Shown: positions 54,983-63,023 of the stretch, piece by piece
Layout of the letters: each line of letters begins with the position of its first letter
How positions within the stretch are numbered: position 1 is the first letter of the stretch
Assembly (NCBI RefSeq): GCF_001421485.1
Contig: NZ_LMKK01000001.1
Span: 253,717-317,716 of the forward strand
Origin: Agreia sp. Leaf210
GTDB lineage: Bacteria > Actinomycetota > Actinomycetes > Actinomycetales > Microbacteriaceae
Reading direction: 5' to 3'
DNA length: 64,000 nucleotides
Made by a program: the position numbers and the translations under genes
The notes under the pieces: model-generated
Seen by the model: only the letters and a program-made list of their open reading frames with translations
The model's database searches: none
What the model was told of the DNA's origin: nothing

Positions 54983-55806
54983 GCGGCGCCCCTACGGGCG
55001 ATCCCGTCGTGAACGACCTGGGAACGCGCAAACTGGTCGAGCTGTCGGGGCCGGCCGCGACAGCGGCGCTCGACGCCGACTCCGTCGTCGTCATTCCCAC
55101 GGGGGCGATCGAGCACCACGGATCGCATCTTCCTCTGATGACCGACTACCTGCTGGCGGATGCGATCGCGAACGCCGCCGTCGAGCGCGCCGCATCGCAG
55201 GGTGTCGACGCGTGGATTCTGCCGACCCTGGCGTACACCAAGAGCGACGAGCACCACTGGGCATCCGGAACCATGTGGCTCACCTGGGAGACGATGATGA
55301 ACACCATCGTCGACCTGGGCAACTCGATCGCCGCGACCCCCGCGAACAAGGTGGCGTTCTTCAACGGCCACGGGGGCAATCTCGCGCTGCTGCAGGTCGC
55401 CTGCCGCGAGTTGCGACGCCGTTTCGGGTTGCAGACATTCCTGCTCGGGCCGATCGTGCCGCCGATGGCAGACGGCACGGGCGACGGGCCCGACGAGCTG
55501 GGACTCGGCATCCACGGCGGCCACAGTGAGACGTCGCTGATCATGCACATCCGACCCGATCTCGTCGATCTCTCACTGGCTCAGCGCAGTGTTCCCGAGC
55601 ACCTGGCCGACTACGAGCACATCGGATTCAAGAAGCCCGTCTCGTTCGGCTGGCTGTCGAACGACTTCGGAACAGACGGCGTACTCGGCGACGCGACGGC
55701 TGCCAACGCGGCGTACGGCGCTGAGCTGTTCGAGCACTCCGTGGAGCAGGCCGCGGCGGCGTTCGCAGAGATCGCGCGCTTCGACCCGGCCGGGCCCGTG
55801 GCGTGA
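54979..55806 (+). CDS. Creatininase family amidohydrolase
   Basis: 275 aa dinuclear-metal cyclic amide hydrolase. IPTGAIEHHGSHLPLMTDY carries Glu45, His47 and Asp56; FFNGHGGNLALL and IHGGHSETSL supply the rest. Members open creatinine, or act in riboflavin/F420, mycofactocin and oxidised-pyrimidine pathways. Here the operon points to ring opening of the imported heterocycle. Confidence 0.88.
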   Translation: MSGAPTGDPVVNDLGTRKLVELSGPAATAALDADSVVVIPTGAIEHHGSHLPLMTDYLLADAIANAAVERAASQGVDAWILPTLAYTKSDEHHWASGTMWLTWETMMNTIVDLGNSIAATPANKVAFFNGHGGNLALLQVACRELRRRFGLQTFLLGPIVPPMADGTGDGPDELGLGIHGGHSETSLIMHIRPDLVDLSLAQRSVPEHLADYEHIGFKKPVSFGWLSNDFGTDGVLGDATAANAAYGAELFEHSVEQAAAAFAEIARFDPAGPVA

Positions 55807-56402
55807 ACGTGCGCGCACCGGAGCCCACCATTCCCGACGAGGCCTTCGCGGTCTTGACCGAGTGGCTTCCTGCGAACGGCGACCACGCTCGGCCGCTCAT
55901 CGCGCTGGCCACGGTCGACGTCGAGGGGCGCCCGGATTCGCGCAGCGTGCTGCTCAGCGAGTTCGATCGCAGCGGGTTCTTCGTGCACACCGATTCGCGC
56001 TCGCGCAAAGTCGCCGATGTGGAGGCCCACCCGGAGGTGGCGTTCTCGATCGCCTGGCCGGCCGATCTGCGTCAGTTGACGGTGCAGGGTGTCGCGCGAC
56101 GCGCATCCCCAGAAGAAGAAGCATCTGCGTACGCTCGACGGTCTCGCTACCTGCAGTTGCTGGCGTGGCTCAATACCCCCGAGTTCGCTCTGCTGCCGAC
56201 AGATGAGCAAGAGCAGAGCTGGGCCGCCTTCGACGCCGCTCACCCGGACGGCACGCTGACTTCCCCGGACACATGGCTCGGTTTCGTGATCGAGCCCACG
56301 CGGCTCACGTTTTGGGAGGGCAACCCTCGAGCGGCGAGCCGCCGCACCGAGTACCGCTCTGCCGCGGACGGCACCTGGAGCACGGCGACTCTCCCCGGCT
56401 GA
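55803..56402 (+). CDS. Pyridoxamine 5'-phosphate oxidase-like flavoprotein
   Basis: 199 aa split beta-barrel. LIALATVDVEGRPDSRSVLLSEFDRSGFFVHTDSRSRKVADVEAHPEVAF (in parts) and the C-terminal RTEYRSAADGTWSTATL resemble PdxH. GTG start GTGA-coupled to the creatininase gene, so it may serve the heterocycle pathway rather than vitamin B6 synthesis. Last gene of the operon; hairpin C follows 21 nt later. Confidence 0.8.
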   Translation: MNVRAPEPTIPDEAFAVLTEWLPANGDHARPLIALATVDVEGRPDSRSVLLSEFDRSGFFVHTDSRSRKVADVEAHPEVAFSIAWPADLRQLTVQGVARRASPEEEASAYARRSRYLQLLAWLNTPEFALLPTDEQEQSWAAFDAAHPDGTLTSPDTWLGFVIEPTRLTFWEGNPRAASRRTEYRSAADGTWSTATLPG

Positions 56403-56423
56403 GCCGGTCTCGCGCACGCTTTC

Positions 56424-56482
56424 GTGCCCGAATGCCTCCATTCGTGCAACGAGACCGCGCGCAAATGGAGGTATTCGGGCAC
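56424..56482. repeat. Hairpin C, 3' end of element copy 2
   Basis: The 19-nt arms 56424-56442 and 56464-56482 pair with one G-T wobble, plus four more pairs inside and an 11-nt loop. It begins 2 nt after the nuclease gene stop, so may end its transcript. Confidence 0.88.
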
Positions 56483-56484
56483 AA

Positions 56485-57432
56485 TTACCGCCGCGTCACG
56501 ATCGTCAGTCCTGCCGCGAGCAGAAACGGCTTCAGTCGACGCGGGTTCATTCCGATATCCCAGTCCCATCGAGAGAAGCCCGGACCGAGCGCACGTATCC
56601 GATCCTCTCTGATCTTCTCGTCGAAGAGGATCTGCGTGAGCGATCTGCCTCGAGTCAGCTCGTCGTCGAAGTACTTCGCACGTCCGTCAGCCTCGCCCAC
56701 ACGATTCAATTCGCGCCAAAAGAAGTCGCTGTACCCGATGAGACCGCGGTAGTCGCGCCATTCCACCTGCAGCTCCGGCGCAGGAAATCCCAGCAAGTGA
56801 ATGTTGACCCGGCTGCCTGATTCCAAGGGACTCTCCGCCAGATGCGTCGCGAATTCCAGAACACGTCGAGCACGGACGTGGCCGCGAAAAGGCAGTCGGT
56901 TCTCCCAGACCTCGGCAAGCGTGGCCTTCTCGATTCGAGTCTCCCGCTTATGGCACAGGGCGAAGTCCGCTGCGGTAACGGCAGACATGAACGTCGAGTC
57001 CACAGCGAGATCGAGCACCGTTCGAGCCACCGAAGTGACGAGCATTCCGTCGATGAGCACGACGTCGTCGGCATCCACCCCGATCGCGTGACGGACGATC
57101 TCGCCGCGCGAACGAACAGTCGACGCGCGGTCGACGATGACATGCAGCCGAGTGGGCCACGCGCCGATCAGGGGTATGCCGTGGATGGCGGCCGCGGTCC
57201 AGTGGGAGAAGACGGGAGCGGACTTCCACCGTTCGGAGGCCGCTCGCGCCCGTTGCGTTGTGCGCTGAATCTCGTTCAGCGCGTCCCAATGCTGCCGCGA
57301 CATGTAGCTTCCGGGCGCGATGCGGGCGAGCTCGTCCCGTCGAACGGCCCGCGTCAGCGCGTTCGCGCTGTTGCCTGTCTTACGCACATCGCGCGCGAAA
57401 ACGAGAGAAGCATCAGATGAAGGAGTGTCCAT
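56485..57432 (-). CDS. AbiEi-like winged-helix protein with PD-(D/E)XK-type C-terminal domain
   Basis: 315 aa. N-terminal helices and wing (NALTRAVRRDELARIAPGSYM) resemble AbiEi-type antitoxin domains. The middle part has FSHWTAAAIHGIPLIG and VTSVARTVLDLAVDSTF. The C-terminal GYSDFFWRELNRVGEADGRAKYFDDE has the Asp...Glu-x-Asp-Gly-x-x-Lys spacing of a nuclease. ATG 57432 starts at MDTPSSD; the longer frame runs through hairpin D. No toxin partner. Paralogous in design, not in close sequence, to the 14471-15421 gene. Confidence 0.78.
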   Translation of the reverse strand: MDTPSSDASLVFARDVRKTGNSANALTRAVRRDELARIAPGSYMSRQHWDALNEIQRTTQRARAASERWKSAPVFSHWTAAAIHGIPLIGAWPTRLHVIVDRASTVRSRGEIVRHAIGVDADDVVLIDGMLVTSVARTVLDLAVDSTFMSAVTAADFALCHKRETRIEKATLAEVWENRLPFRGHVRARRVLEFATHLAESPLESGSRVNIHLLGFPAPELQVEWRDYRGLIGYSDFFWRELNRVGEADGRAKYFDDELTRGRSLTQILFDEKIREDRIRALGPGFSRWDWDIGMNPRRLKPFLLAAGLTIVTRR

Positions 57433-57539
57433 GGCCACAGCCAAGCGCCTCGCCTCGCCACCCACCCCGCAGAGGTCGGCAGCTGGGGAGGGATACGGGA
57501 GTCTCGACGCTGGGTAGGAGAGGTCGACGCGCGGTGATC

Positions 57540-57598
57540 GTGCCCGAATACCTCCATGTGCGCACTCTTCTTCTGCACGAATGGAGGTATTCGGGCAC
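57540..57598. repeat. Hairpin D, 5' end of element copy 2
   Basis: Perfect 18-bp arms (57540-57557 with 57581-57598) and further GTGC/GCAC pairing inside. It is an inverted copy of hairpin C. A third partial arm, GTGCCCGAA, follows at 57604-57612, only 21 nt from the reductase stop. Confidence 0.88.
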
Positions 57599-57619
57599 AA
57601 AAGGTGCCCGAACGCAGGC

Positions 57620-58687
57620 TCACAGGGCGAGGCGCTGGGCCGTCTCCGCGAGCGCGATGGCGAACTCCGCCTCGTGGCCGGCGCCCGCTCCACCCGAGAG
57701 GTTCACGCCCGCGACCCCCTCGATCTCGAGCAGTTCCAGGCTCAGAGCCACGGCGGCCCGGATGCCCTCCTCACGCGGATCCTCGGCCGACACGATGCGC
57801 TCCAAATATCGATCGGGCAGCACGAGCGACGGGAACGACTGCAGCAGCCGCGCGCTCCCGTGATCCGTCACCATGGGCACGCAGGGAATGAACGCGGCCG
57901 TCACGCCGAGGTCGTGCGATTCGCGCACGAACCGGCCCACGGCATCCACGCCCCCGCAGTGATTCACGAAACAGACGTCGGCACCCGCGCGGGTCTTCTC
58001 GAGGAGCCGGGCGGCGCGCAGCTCGACGGGCGGGGTCGTCGGCGACTCCCCCACCGACACGAGGTGACCCGCTGCACGCGCCAGAGCGGCGAGCTGCGAA
58101 GAGTCGAGGTCGAACACCGGCGCCGCGTCGGGGCGGGAGCCGAGCAGTGTGTGGTCGCCGGTCACGCAGTGCACACCGGCGACTCCGATGTGCGCGAGGC
58201 CGGCGAGCTCTCCCTCGATCGCGACGCGGTTGCGGTCGCGGCAATTGAGTCCCGTCCAGACCTGCAGCCCCGCGGCGCGGATGAGTGACGCCCGGTAGCT
58301 CGGCGAGAACTGCACCCGAGCAGTTCCCGCGTCGCCGGCCAGCGCGGCGTCGACGGGCCCGGCGAGCAGCGCCGCGCACTCCGTCAACGACTCGGCATCC
58401 ATAGCCTTGGCCGGAAAATCGGCGACGACGATCGGCCGGGTCGTCATCAGAGCCATCATCTCGGCGGCACCGGATGAGCGCCGCACGGCCTCGGACTCGG
58501 CCGGCGCGCCGACGCGCCAGGTCACGAGAGGGTCGTCGAGAAAGACGCAGCGGAAGTCCCCGACCTCGCAACTGCCATCGAAGCCGACCCCGCCGCACGG
58601 CCCGTACTCCATGTTTTTCGGGCAGCCGGCGTGCCCGGCCACACGGCTGAGAAGCGATTCCACGAGGATCCTTCCGACCGGTCGCAC
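57620..58687 (-). CDS. Methylenetetrahydrofolate reductase-like protein with N-terminal MetV-type cysteine domain
   Basis: 355 aa. Residues about 14-50 carry GCPKNMEYGPCGGVGFDGSCEVGDFRC (in parts; Cys22, 31, 40, 47), the MTHFR C-terminal/MetV zinc or Fe-S type domain, here at the N-terminus. The rest is a MetF-like TIM barrel (VQFSPSYRASLIRAAG, VTGDHTLLG, VCFVNHCGGVDAVG). It probably handles C1 units on folate from demethylation of a catabolite. GTG start uncertain. Lies inside the purine-degradation region. Confidence 0.75.
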   Translation of the reverse strand: MRPVGRILVESLLSRVAGHAGCPKNMEYGPCGGVGFDGSCEVGDFRCVFLDDPLVTWRVGAPAESEAVRRSSGAAEMMALMTTRPIVVADFPAKAMDAESLTECAALLAGPVDAALAGDAGTARVQFSPSYRASLIRAAGLQVWTGLNCRDRNRVAIEGELAGLAHIGVAGVHCVTGDHTLLGSRPDAAPVFDLDSSQLAALARAAGHLVSVGESPTTPPVELRAARLLEKTRAGADVCFVNHCGGVDAVGRFVRESHDLGVTAAFIPCVPMVTDHGSARLLQSFPSLVLPDRYLERIVSAEDPREEGIRAAVALSLELLEIEGVAGVNLSGGAGAGHEAEFAIALAETAQRLAL

Positions 58688-58787
58688 GCTGCAGATGTTT
58701 CATCAGCGGTGATGCGAATATTTCATGCTAGCTCTGGCGTGTAACACGGGTGTTTCCGAACCTGCCTCGGCGACGGACCCCCATCAC

Positions 58788-58793
58788 TAGGCT
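58788..58793 (+). promoter_or_regulatory. -10 hexamer TAGGCT of the allantoinase promoter
   Basis: TAGGCT lies 45 nt before ATG 58839, giving a leader of about 38 nt that holds GAGGAG; this favours ATG 58839 over GTG 58806. Confidence 0.45.
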
Positions 58794-58838
58794 TGATCCG
58801 TCGATGTGACCACCGACGAACGAGGAGACGACGACGCC

Positions 58839-60200
58839 ATGGCAGAACGCTACGACCTGGTCGTGAGGGCCGAGAGGGTGCTGATCGACGGCGAGTTCCG
58901 CCCCGCGACCGTGGCCACGGCCGACGGCGTGATCGTCGCGATCGCCGACCTGGATGCGTCGTTCGACGCCGCAGAGACCGTCACCCTGCCCGACGACCAG
59001 GTTCTCATTCCCGGCATCGTCGACACCCACGTGCACGTGAACGAGCCCGGTCGCACAGACTGGGAGGGCTTCGCCAGCGCGACCCGCGCGGCCGCCGCGG
59101 GCGGTGTGACCACGATCATCGACATGCCGCTCAACAGCATCCCGCCGACCACCACCGTCGAGGCGCTGGAGCTCAAGCGCGAGGCCGCGGCTCCGCAGGC
59201 GAGCGTCGACGTGGGGTTCTGGGGCGGGGCGATCCCGTCGAGCCTCGGCTCGCTGAAAGCGGTGCACGACGCTGGTGCGTTCGGCTTCAAGGCGTTCCTC
59301 TCGCCCTCCGGCGTCGACGAGTTCCCCCATCTCGAGACCGAGCAGCTCTTCGCTGCCGCCCTCGAGATCGCCGAGTTCGGCGGCCTACTCATCGTGCACG
59401 CCGAAGACCCGGCCGTGCTCGAGAAGAGCGAGAGCCACGGCGGCACCGACTACCTCGACTTCGTCTCGAGCCGCCCCGATCTCGCCGAAGAAGACGCCAT
59501 TGCGCACGTCATCGAGGCCGTGCGCTCCACCGGAGTGCGAGCCCACATCCTTCACCTGTCGAGCGCTCGCGCCCTCCCGCAGATCGAGGCGGCCAAGGCC
59601 GAGGGACTTCCGATCACGGTCGAGACCTGCCCGCACTACCTGAGCTTCTCCGCCGAGGGCATTCCCGACGGCGGCACGCAATTCAAGTGCTGCCCTCCTA
59701 TCCGCGATGCGGGCAATCGGGAGCTGCTCTGGCAGGCGCTCGAGTCGGGACTCATCGACATCGTCGCCTCCGACCACTCCCCCTCGACCAAGGAGCTCAA
59801 GTTCGCCCACGGCGGCGACTTCGAACTCGCCTGGGGCGGCATCTCCGGCCTGCAGCTCAGCTTCAGCGCCGTCTGGACGGGCGCTAAGGCCCGCGGCATC
59901 GCCCTCGAGACGGTCGTCGAGTGGATGTCTGCCAAGACCGCCCGCTTCGCCGGGCTCTCGCAGAAGGGCCGCATCGAGGTGGGCGCCGACGCCGACCTCG
60001 TGGCGTTCGCACCCGACGCCGCCTTCACCGCAAGCGCCGATGCGCTGCTGCACAAGAACAAGGTCTCGGCGTTCGACGGATCCGAACTCACCGGCCTGGT
60101 CGCCGTCACGTGGCTGGCCGGAGTGCCGGTCTACACGAGCGGCGAATCGGCCGACGCACCGGCATCCACACCCACCGGCCGGCTGCTCGCGCGCGTCTGA
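58839..60200 (+). CDS. allB: Allantoinase
   Basis: 453 aa dihydroorotase-like amidohydrolase that opens allantoin to allantoate. IVDTHVHVNEPGRTDWEGF (HxH), FGFKAFLSPSG with the lysine that is carbamylated, IVHAED, HILHLSSA, and IVASDHSPST with Asp. ATG 58839 follows GAGGAG. First of allB-uricase-guaD. No allantoate amidohydrolase is in the window. Confidence 0.93.
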   Translation: MAERYDLVVRAERVLIDGEFRPATVATADGVIVAIADLDASFDAAETVTLPDDQVLIPGIVDTHVHVNEPGRTDWEGFASATRAAAAGGVTTIIDMPLNSIPPTTTVEALELKREAAAPQASVDVGFWGGAIPSSLGSLKAVHDAGAFGFKAFLSPSGVDEFPHLETEQLFAAALEIAEFGGLLIVHAEDPAVLEKSESHGGTDYLDFVSSRPDLAEEDAIAHVIEAVRSTGVRAHILHLSSARALPQIEAAKAEGLPITVETCPHYLSFSAEGIPDGGTQFKCCPPIRDAGNRELLWQALESGLIDIVASDHSPSTKELKFAHGGDFELAWGGISGLQLSFSAVWTGAKARGIALETVVEWMSAKTARFAGLSQKGRIEVGADADLVAFAPDAAFTASADALLHKNKVSAFDGSELTGLVAVTWLAGVPVYTSGESADAPASTPTGRLLARV

Positions 60201-60242
60201 CCCCGGATCTCATTCACCCCTCACGACCGCAGGAGCACACCC

Positions 60243-61163
60243 ATGGCAATCGTCCTCGGACCCAATCAGTACGGCAAGGCAGAGAACCGCGTGGTGCGCA
60301 TCACCCGCGACTCCGCTCGGCACGAGATCCGCGACCTGAACGTGTCGACGGCTCTGCGCGGCGACTTCTCGGCGGCACACCTCGTGGGCGACCAGTCGCA
60401 GGTCCTTCCGACCGACACCCAGAAGCAGACCGCGTACTCCTATGCCAAGGAGAAAGGTGTCGAGTCCATCGAGGCCTACGGGCTCGAGCTGGCACGCCAC
60501 TTCGTCGACGACGTCGTTCCGGTCGAGGGCGCGCGCATCGAGATCGAGGAGTACGCCTGGGAGCACGCCGTCGTCGACGGCGAGGAGCACGAGCACACCT
60601 TCGTGCGCCTGGGCCAGGAAGTGCGCACCGCCGCCATCACCGTTGAGGGCACCGGGGCCGAGCAGCAGACGTGGGTGATCAGCGGTCTCAAAGACCTCAT
60701 CATCCTCAAGTCCACCGGAAGCGAGTTCCATGGCTTCCTCAAAGACGAGTACACCCTGCTCGAACCGACGACCGACCGGGTGATGGCCACCGCCCTCGTG
60801 GCGCAGTGGCGGGTGAGCGAAACCGACGTCACGTGGGCCGAGATCGACTGGAACAGTGTCTACGCCGGCGTCAAGCGCATCCTCATCTCGAGGTTCGCGA
60901 CCGTGCAGTCGCTGGCTCTGCAGCAGACGCTCTATGAGATGGGCAAGGCCGTGCTGGAGGAGTACCCGTTCATCGCTGAGATCAAGTTCTCGGCCCCCAA
61001 CAAGCACCACTTCCTCTACAACCTCGAGACCTTCGGCGTCGAGAACAACAACGAGGTCTTCCACGCAGACGATCGGCCGTACGGTCTGATCCAGGCCACG
61101 GTTCTTCGCGACGACGCGCCCGATGCGGGTCCCGCGTGGACGCCCGCGGCGAACCTCGCGTAG
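60243..61163 (+). CDS. Urate oxidase (uricase)
   Basis: 306 aa cofactor-free oxidase converting urate to 5-hydroxyisourate. YGKAENRVVRI, VLPTDTQKQTAY with the catalytic Thr, LKSTGSEFHGF, and KHHFLYNLETFG near the end. ATG with AGGAG upstream. Two tunnel-fold repeats. Works with the HIU hydrolase and OHCU decarboxylase encoded at the end of the window. Confidence 0.96.
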   Translation: MAIVLGPNQYGKAENRVVRITRDSARHEIRDLNVSTALRGDFSAAHLVGDQSQVLPTDTQKQTAYSYAKEKGVESIEAYGLELARHFVDDVVPVEGARIEIEEYAWEHAVVDGEEHEHTFVRLGQEVRTAAITVEGTGAEQQTWVISGLKDLIILKSTGSEFHGFLKDEYTLLEPTTDRVMATALVAQWRVSETDVTWAEIDWNSVYAGVKRILISRFATVQSLALQQTLYEMGKAVLEEYPFIAEIKFSAPNKHHFLYNLETFGVENNNEVFHADDRPYGLIQATVLRDDAPDAGPAWTPAANLA

Positions 61164-61170
61164 ACACCTC

Positions 61171-62577
61171 GTGAGCACCACCTACCTCGGCCACATCTTC
61201 CATGTGGCCGGCTCCCCCACCGTTGCGGATGCACGAGAGCACCTCGTGTCGCTTCCCGACGGTGCGCTTGTCGTGTCGGATGCCGGCACGATCGAATGGA
61301 TCGGCGCCGCCCGAGACCTGCCGCCGACGTTCGCCGGCGCATCCGTCGTCGACAACCGCGGCGGATACATCGTGCCGGGCTTCGTCGACGCGCACATGCA
61401 CTTTCCGCAGACCTACTCCACCGACTCCTACGGTGGAGGGCAGCTGCTCGAGTGGCTCGACAACTGCATCTTCCCCGCGGAGTCGCGCCTCGCCGATCCC
61501 GCCTTCGCCGAGGGCATCGCGCGCGACTTCACTCGCCGCCGCATCGCGGTCGGCACGACGGCCGCGATGGTTTTCGGCTCGGCGTTTCCGCACGCTCAGG
61601 ATGCCCTCTTCCGCAGCACGCGGGAAGCCGGGCTGCGTGTGGTGTCGGGCCGTGGCATCCAGACCGTCGGGCCGGAGTCGGCGTCGGCCCTGCTCACCGG
61701 GGAAGCGGAGGCTCTTGCGCTCGTGCGAGACGAGATCGACAGGTGGCACGCCGTCGATACCGGCGACGCGACGACCGCGCGCATCCAGGTCGCCATCGTG
61801 CCGCGGTTCAGCCTGTCGGTGACGCGCGAGACGCTGCGAGCGCTCGGCGAGCTGTACGACGCGGTGCGCGGATCGGGCGTCTACTTCCACAGTCACCTCA
61901 GCGAGAACGACAGCATCATCGGCGGAGAGATCGCCGCGGTGAAGGCGGTCTACGAGACGACGAGCTACCTCGACACCTACGACGGCAGGTTCATGCCAGG
62001 GTCGACAGAGGGCGGATCGTCACTTCTCGGCCGGCGCAGCATCTTCGCTCACGGGGTGCACTGCACCGACGACGAGCTCGCCCGCCTCGCCGAGACAGGG
62101 TCGTCGATCGCACACTGCCCGACGTCGCAGCAGTTCCTCGGCTCGGGAACGATGCCGTGGAAACGCACGACCGGGTCTGGGGTGACCGTCGCGCTCGGAA
62201 GCGACGTGGGAGCGGGCGACGAATGGCTCATCTCGCGGGTCATGAACGACGCCTTCAAAGTGCACATCAGCGAGCCGCTCGAGGCGAGCGTCTCTCTGCA
62301 TCCGGCGGAGTTGCTCTTCACCGGCACCCTCGCCGGAGCTCGGGCGCTCGACATGGAGGAGCGCTTCGGCAATCTCGACGTGGGCAAAGACGCCGACTTC
62401 TTGCTTATCGACCCCGAGCGCTGGGAGCCTCTGGCGATGCTGCTCGAGGGGCGGGTGCGCTCTGACGACGAGCGGGTCGACGCCGACAGGGAACTCTTCG
62501 CGCTGCTTATGGGCCTGCGCGAGGCGGCGATCGCGGGCGTCTACGTGCAGGGCACACGCGTGGTGGCGCCAGAGTAG
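61171..62577 (+). CDS. guaD: Guanine deaminase
   Basis: 468 aa zinc amidohydrolase converting guanine to xanthine. GFVDAHMHFPQTY (HxH), FHSHLSENDSII (His, Glu), FAHGVHCTDDEL, AHCPTSQQFLGSG and [11 protein letters not shown] with the Asp ligand. GTG start 7 nt after the uricase stop. Supplies xanthine dehydrogenase. Confidence 0.93.
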   Translation: MSTTYLGHIFHVAGSPTVADAREHLVSLPDGALVVSDAGTIEWIGAARDLPPTFAGASVVDNRGGYIVPGFVDAHMHFPQTYSTDSYGGGQLLEWLDNCIFPAESRLADPAFAEGIARDFTRRRIAVGTTAAMVFGSAFPHAQDALFRSTREAGLRVVSGRGIQTVGPESASALLTGEAEALALVRDEIDRWHAVDTGDATTARIQVAIVPRFSLSVTRETLRALGELYDAVRGSGVYFHSHLSENDSIIGGEIAAVKAVYETTSYLDTYDGRFMPGSTEGGSSLLGRRSIFAHGVHCTDDELARLAETGSSIAHCPTSQQFLGSGTMPWKRTTGSGVTVALGSDVGAGDEWLISRVMNDAFKVHISEPLEASVSLHPAELLFTGTLAGARALDMEERFGNLDVGKDADFLLIDPERWEPLAMLLEGRVRSDDERVDADRELFALLMGLREAAIAGVYVQGTRVVAPE

Positions 62578-62600
62578 TTGCCCCGTTGGCGCAGCCTCTC

Positions 62601-62671
62601 GCCGAGCGCGCCGTTACCGGGCAAGAGCGCCATCACGGAGCGCGCGTTCACCCGATAACGGCGCGCTCGGC
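62601..62671. repeat. Long hairpin between convergent guaD and uraH
   Basis: 21-nt arms 62601-62621 and 62651-62671 (20 of 21 pair) around a 29-nt loop that can pair further. It may terminate both genes. Similar in size and build to hairpins A-D but with no nuclease gene and no shared sequence. Confidence 0.8.
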
Positions 62672-62678
62672 CCAGACG

Positions 62679-63023
62679 TCAGCTGCCGCGGTACGTCGAA
62701 TACGCGAACGGGCTCAGCAGAAGCGGCACGTGATAGTGCGCGTCGCCGTCGGCCAGTTCGAATACCACCTGCACCTCGGGGTAGAACGCTGTCTGACCGA
62801 GCGATGCGAAATACGCCTGCGTATCGAACGTCACCCGGTAGCGGCCGACCGGCACACTCTCGGGGCCGAACTGCGAGACGCGGCCATCGGCATCCGTCAC
62901 CGCTTCGGCGAGTACTCGCCACGCGTCACCGTCGAGCTGCGCCAGCGTGACCGGAACACCGGCCGCCGGCGTGCCCGTCGCCGCGTCGAGCACGTGGCTG
63001 GTGATGTGGCTGCGGGCACTCAC
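62679..63023 (-). CDS. uraH: 5-hydroxyisourate hydrolase
   Basis: 114 aa transthyretin-like hydrolase turning 5-hydroxyisourate to OHCU. SHITSHVLDAATGTPAAGVPV at the N-terminus, RVTFDTQAYF in the middle and the terminal tetrapeptide-type YRGS, with HVPLLLSPFAYSTYRGS. GTG 63023 overlaps the uraD stop by GTGA. Confidence 0.96.
   Translation of the reverse strand: MSARSHITSHVLDAATGTPAAGVPVTLAQLDGDAWRVLAEAVTDADGRVSQFGPESVPVGRYRVTFDTQAYFASLGQTAFYPEVQVVFELADGDAHYHVPLLLSPFAYSTYRGS

Larger units (their letters stand above)
56424..57598 (-). mobile_element. Candidate hairpin-bounded nuclease element, copy 2
   Basis: A 1175-bp unit with 25-bp terminal inverted repeats (24/25 identical, 56424-56448 and 57574-57598, beginning GTGCCCGAAT). 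Each terminal repeat folds with an inner copy into a 59-nt hairpin. One gene inside, for a winged-helix/PD-(D/E)XK-like protein. It sits in a convergent gap, exactly 21 nt from the stop of each neighbour. No target duplication seen. Same plan as the unit at 14444-15549. Confidence 0.55.

Noticed and set aside
15485-57598. CRISPR repeats or a CRISPR-like array formed by the palindromes
   Set aside because: Only two copies per locus, separated by a whole gene, with no spacers and no cas genes.
57604-57612. Third GTGCCCGAA beyond hairpin D as a target-site duplication
   Set aside because: It matches the arm itself rather than flanking DNA, and has no counterpart beyond hairpin C; probably a partial extra arm.
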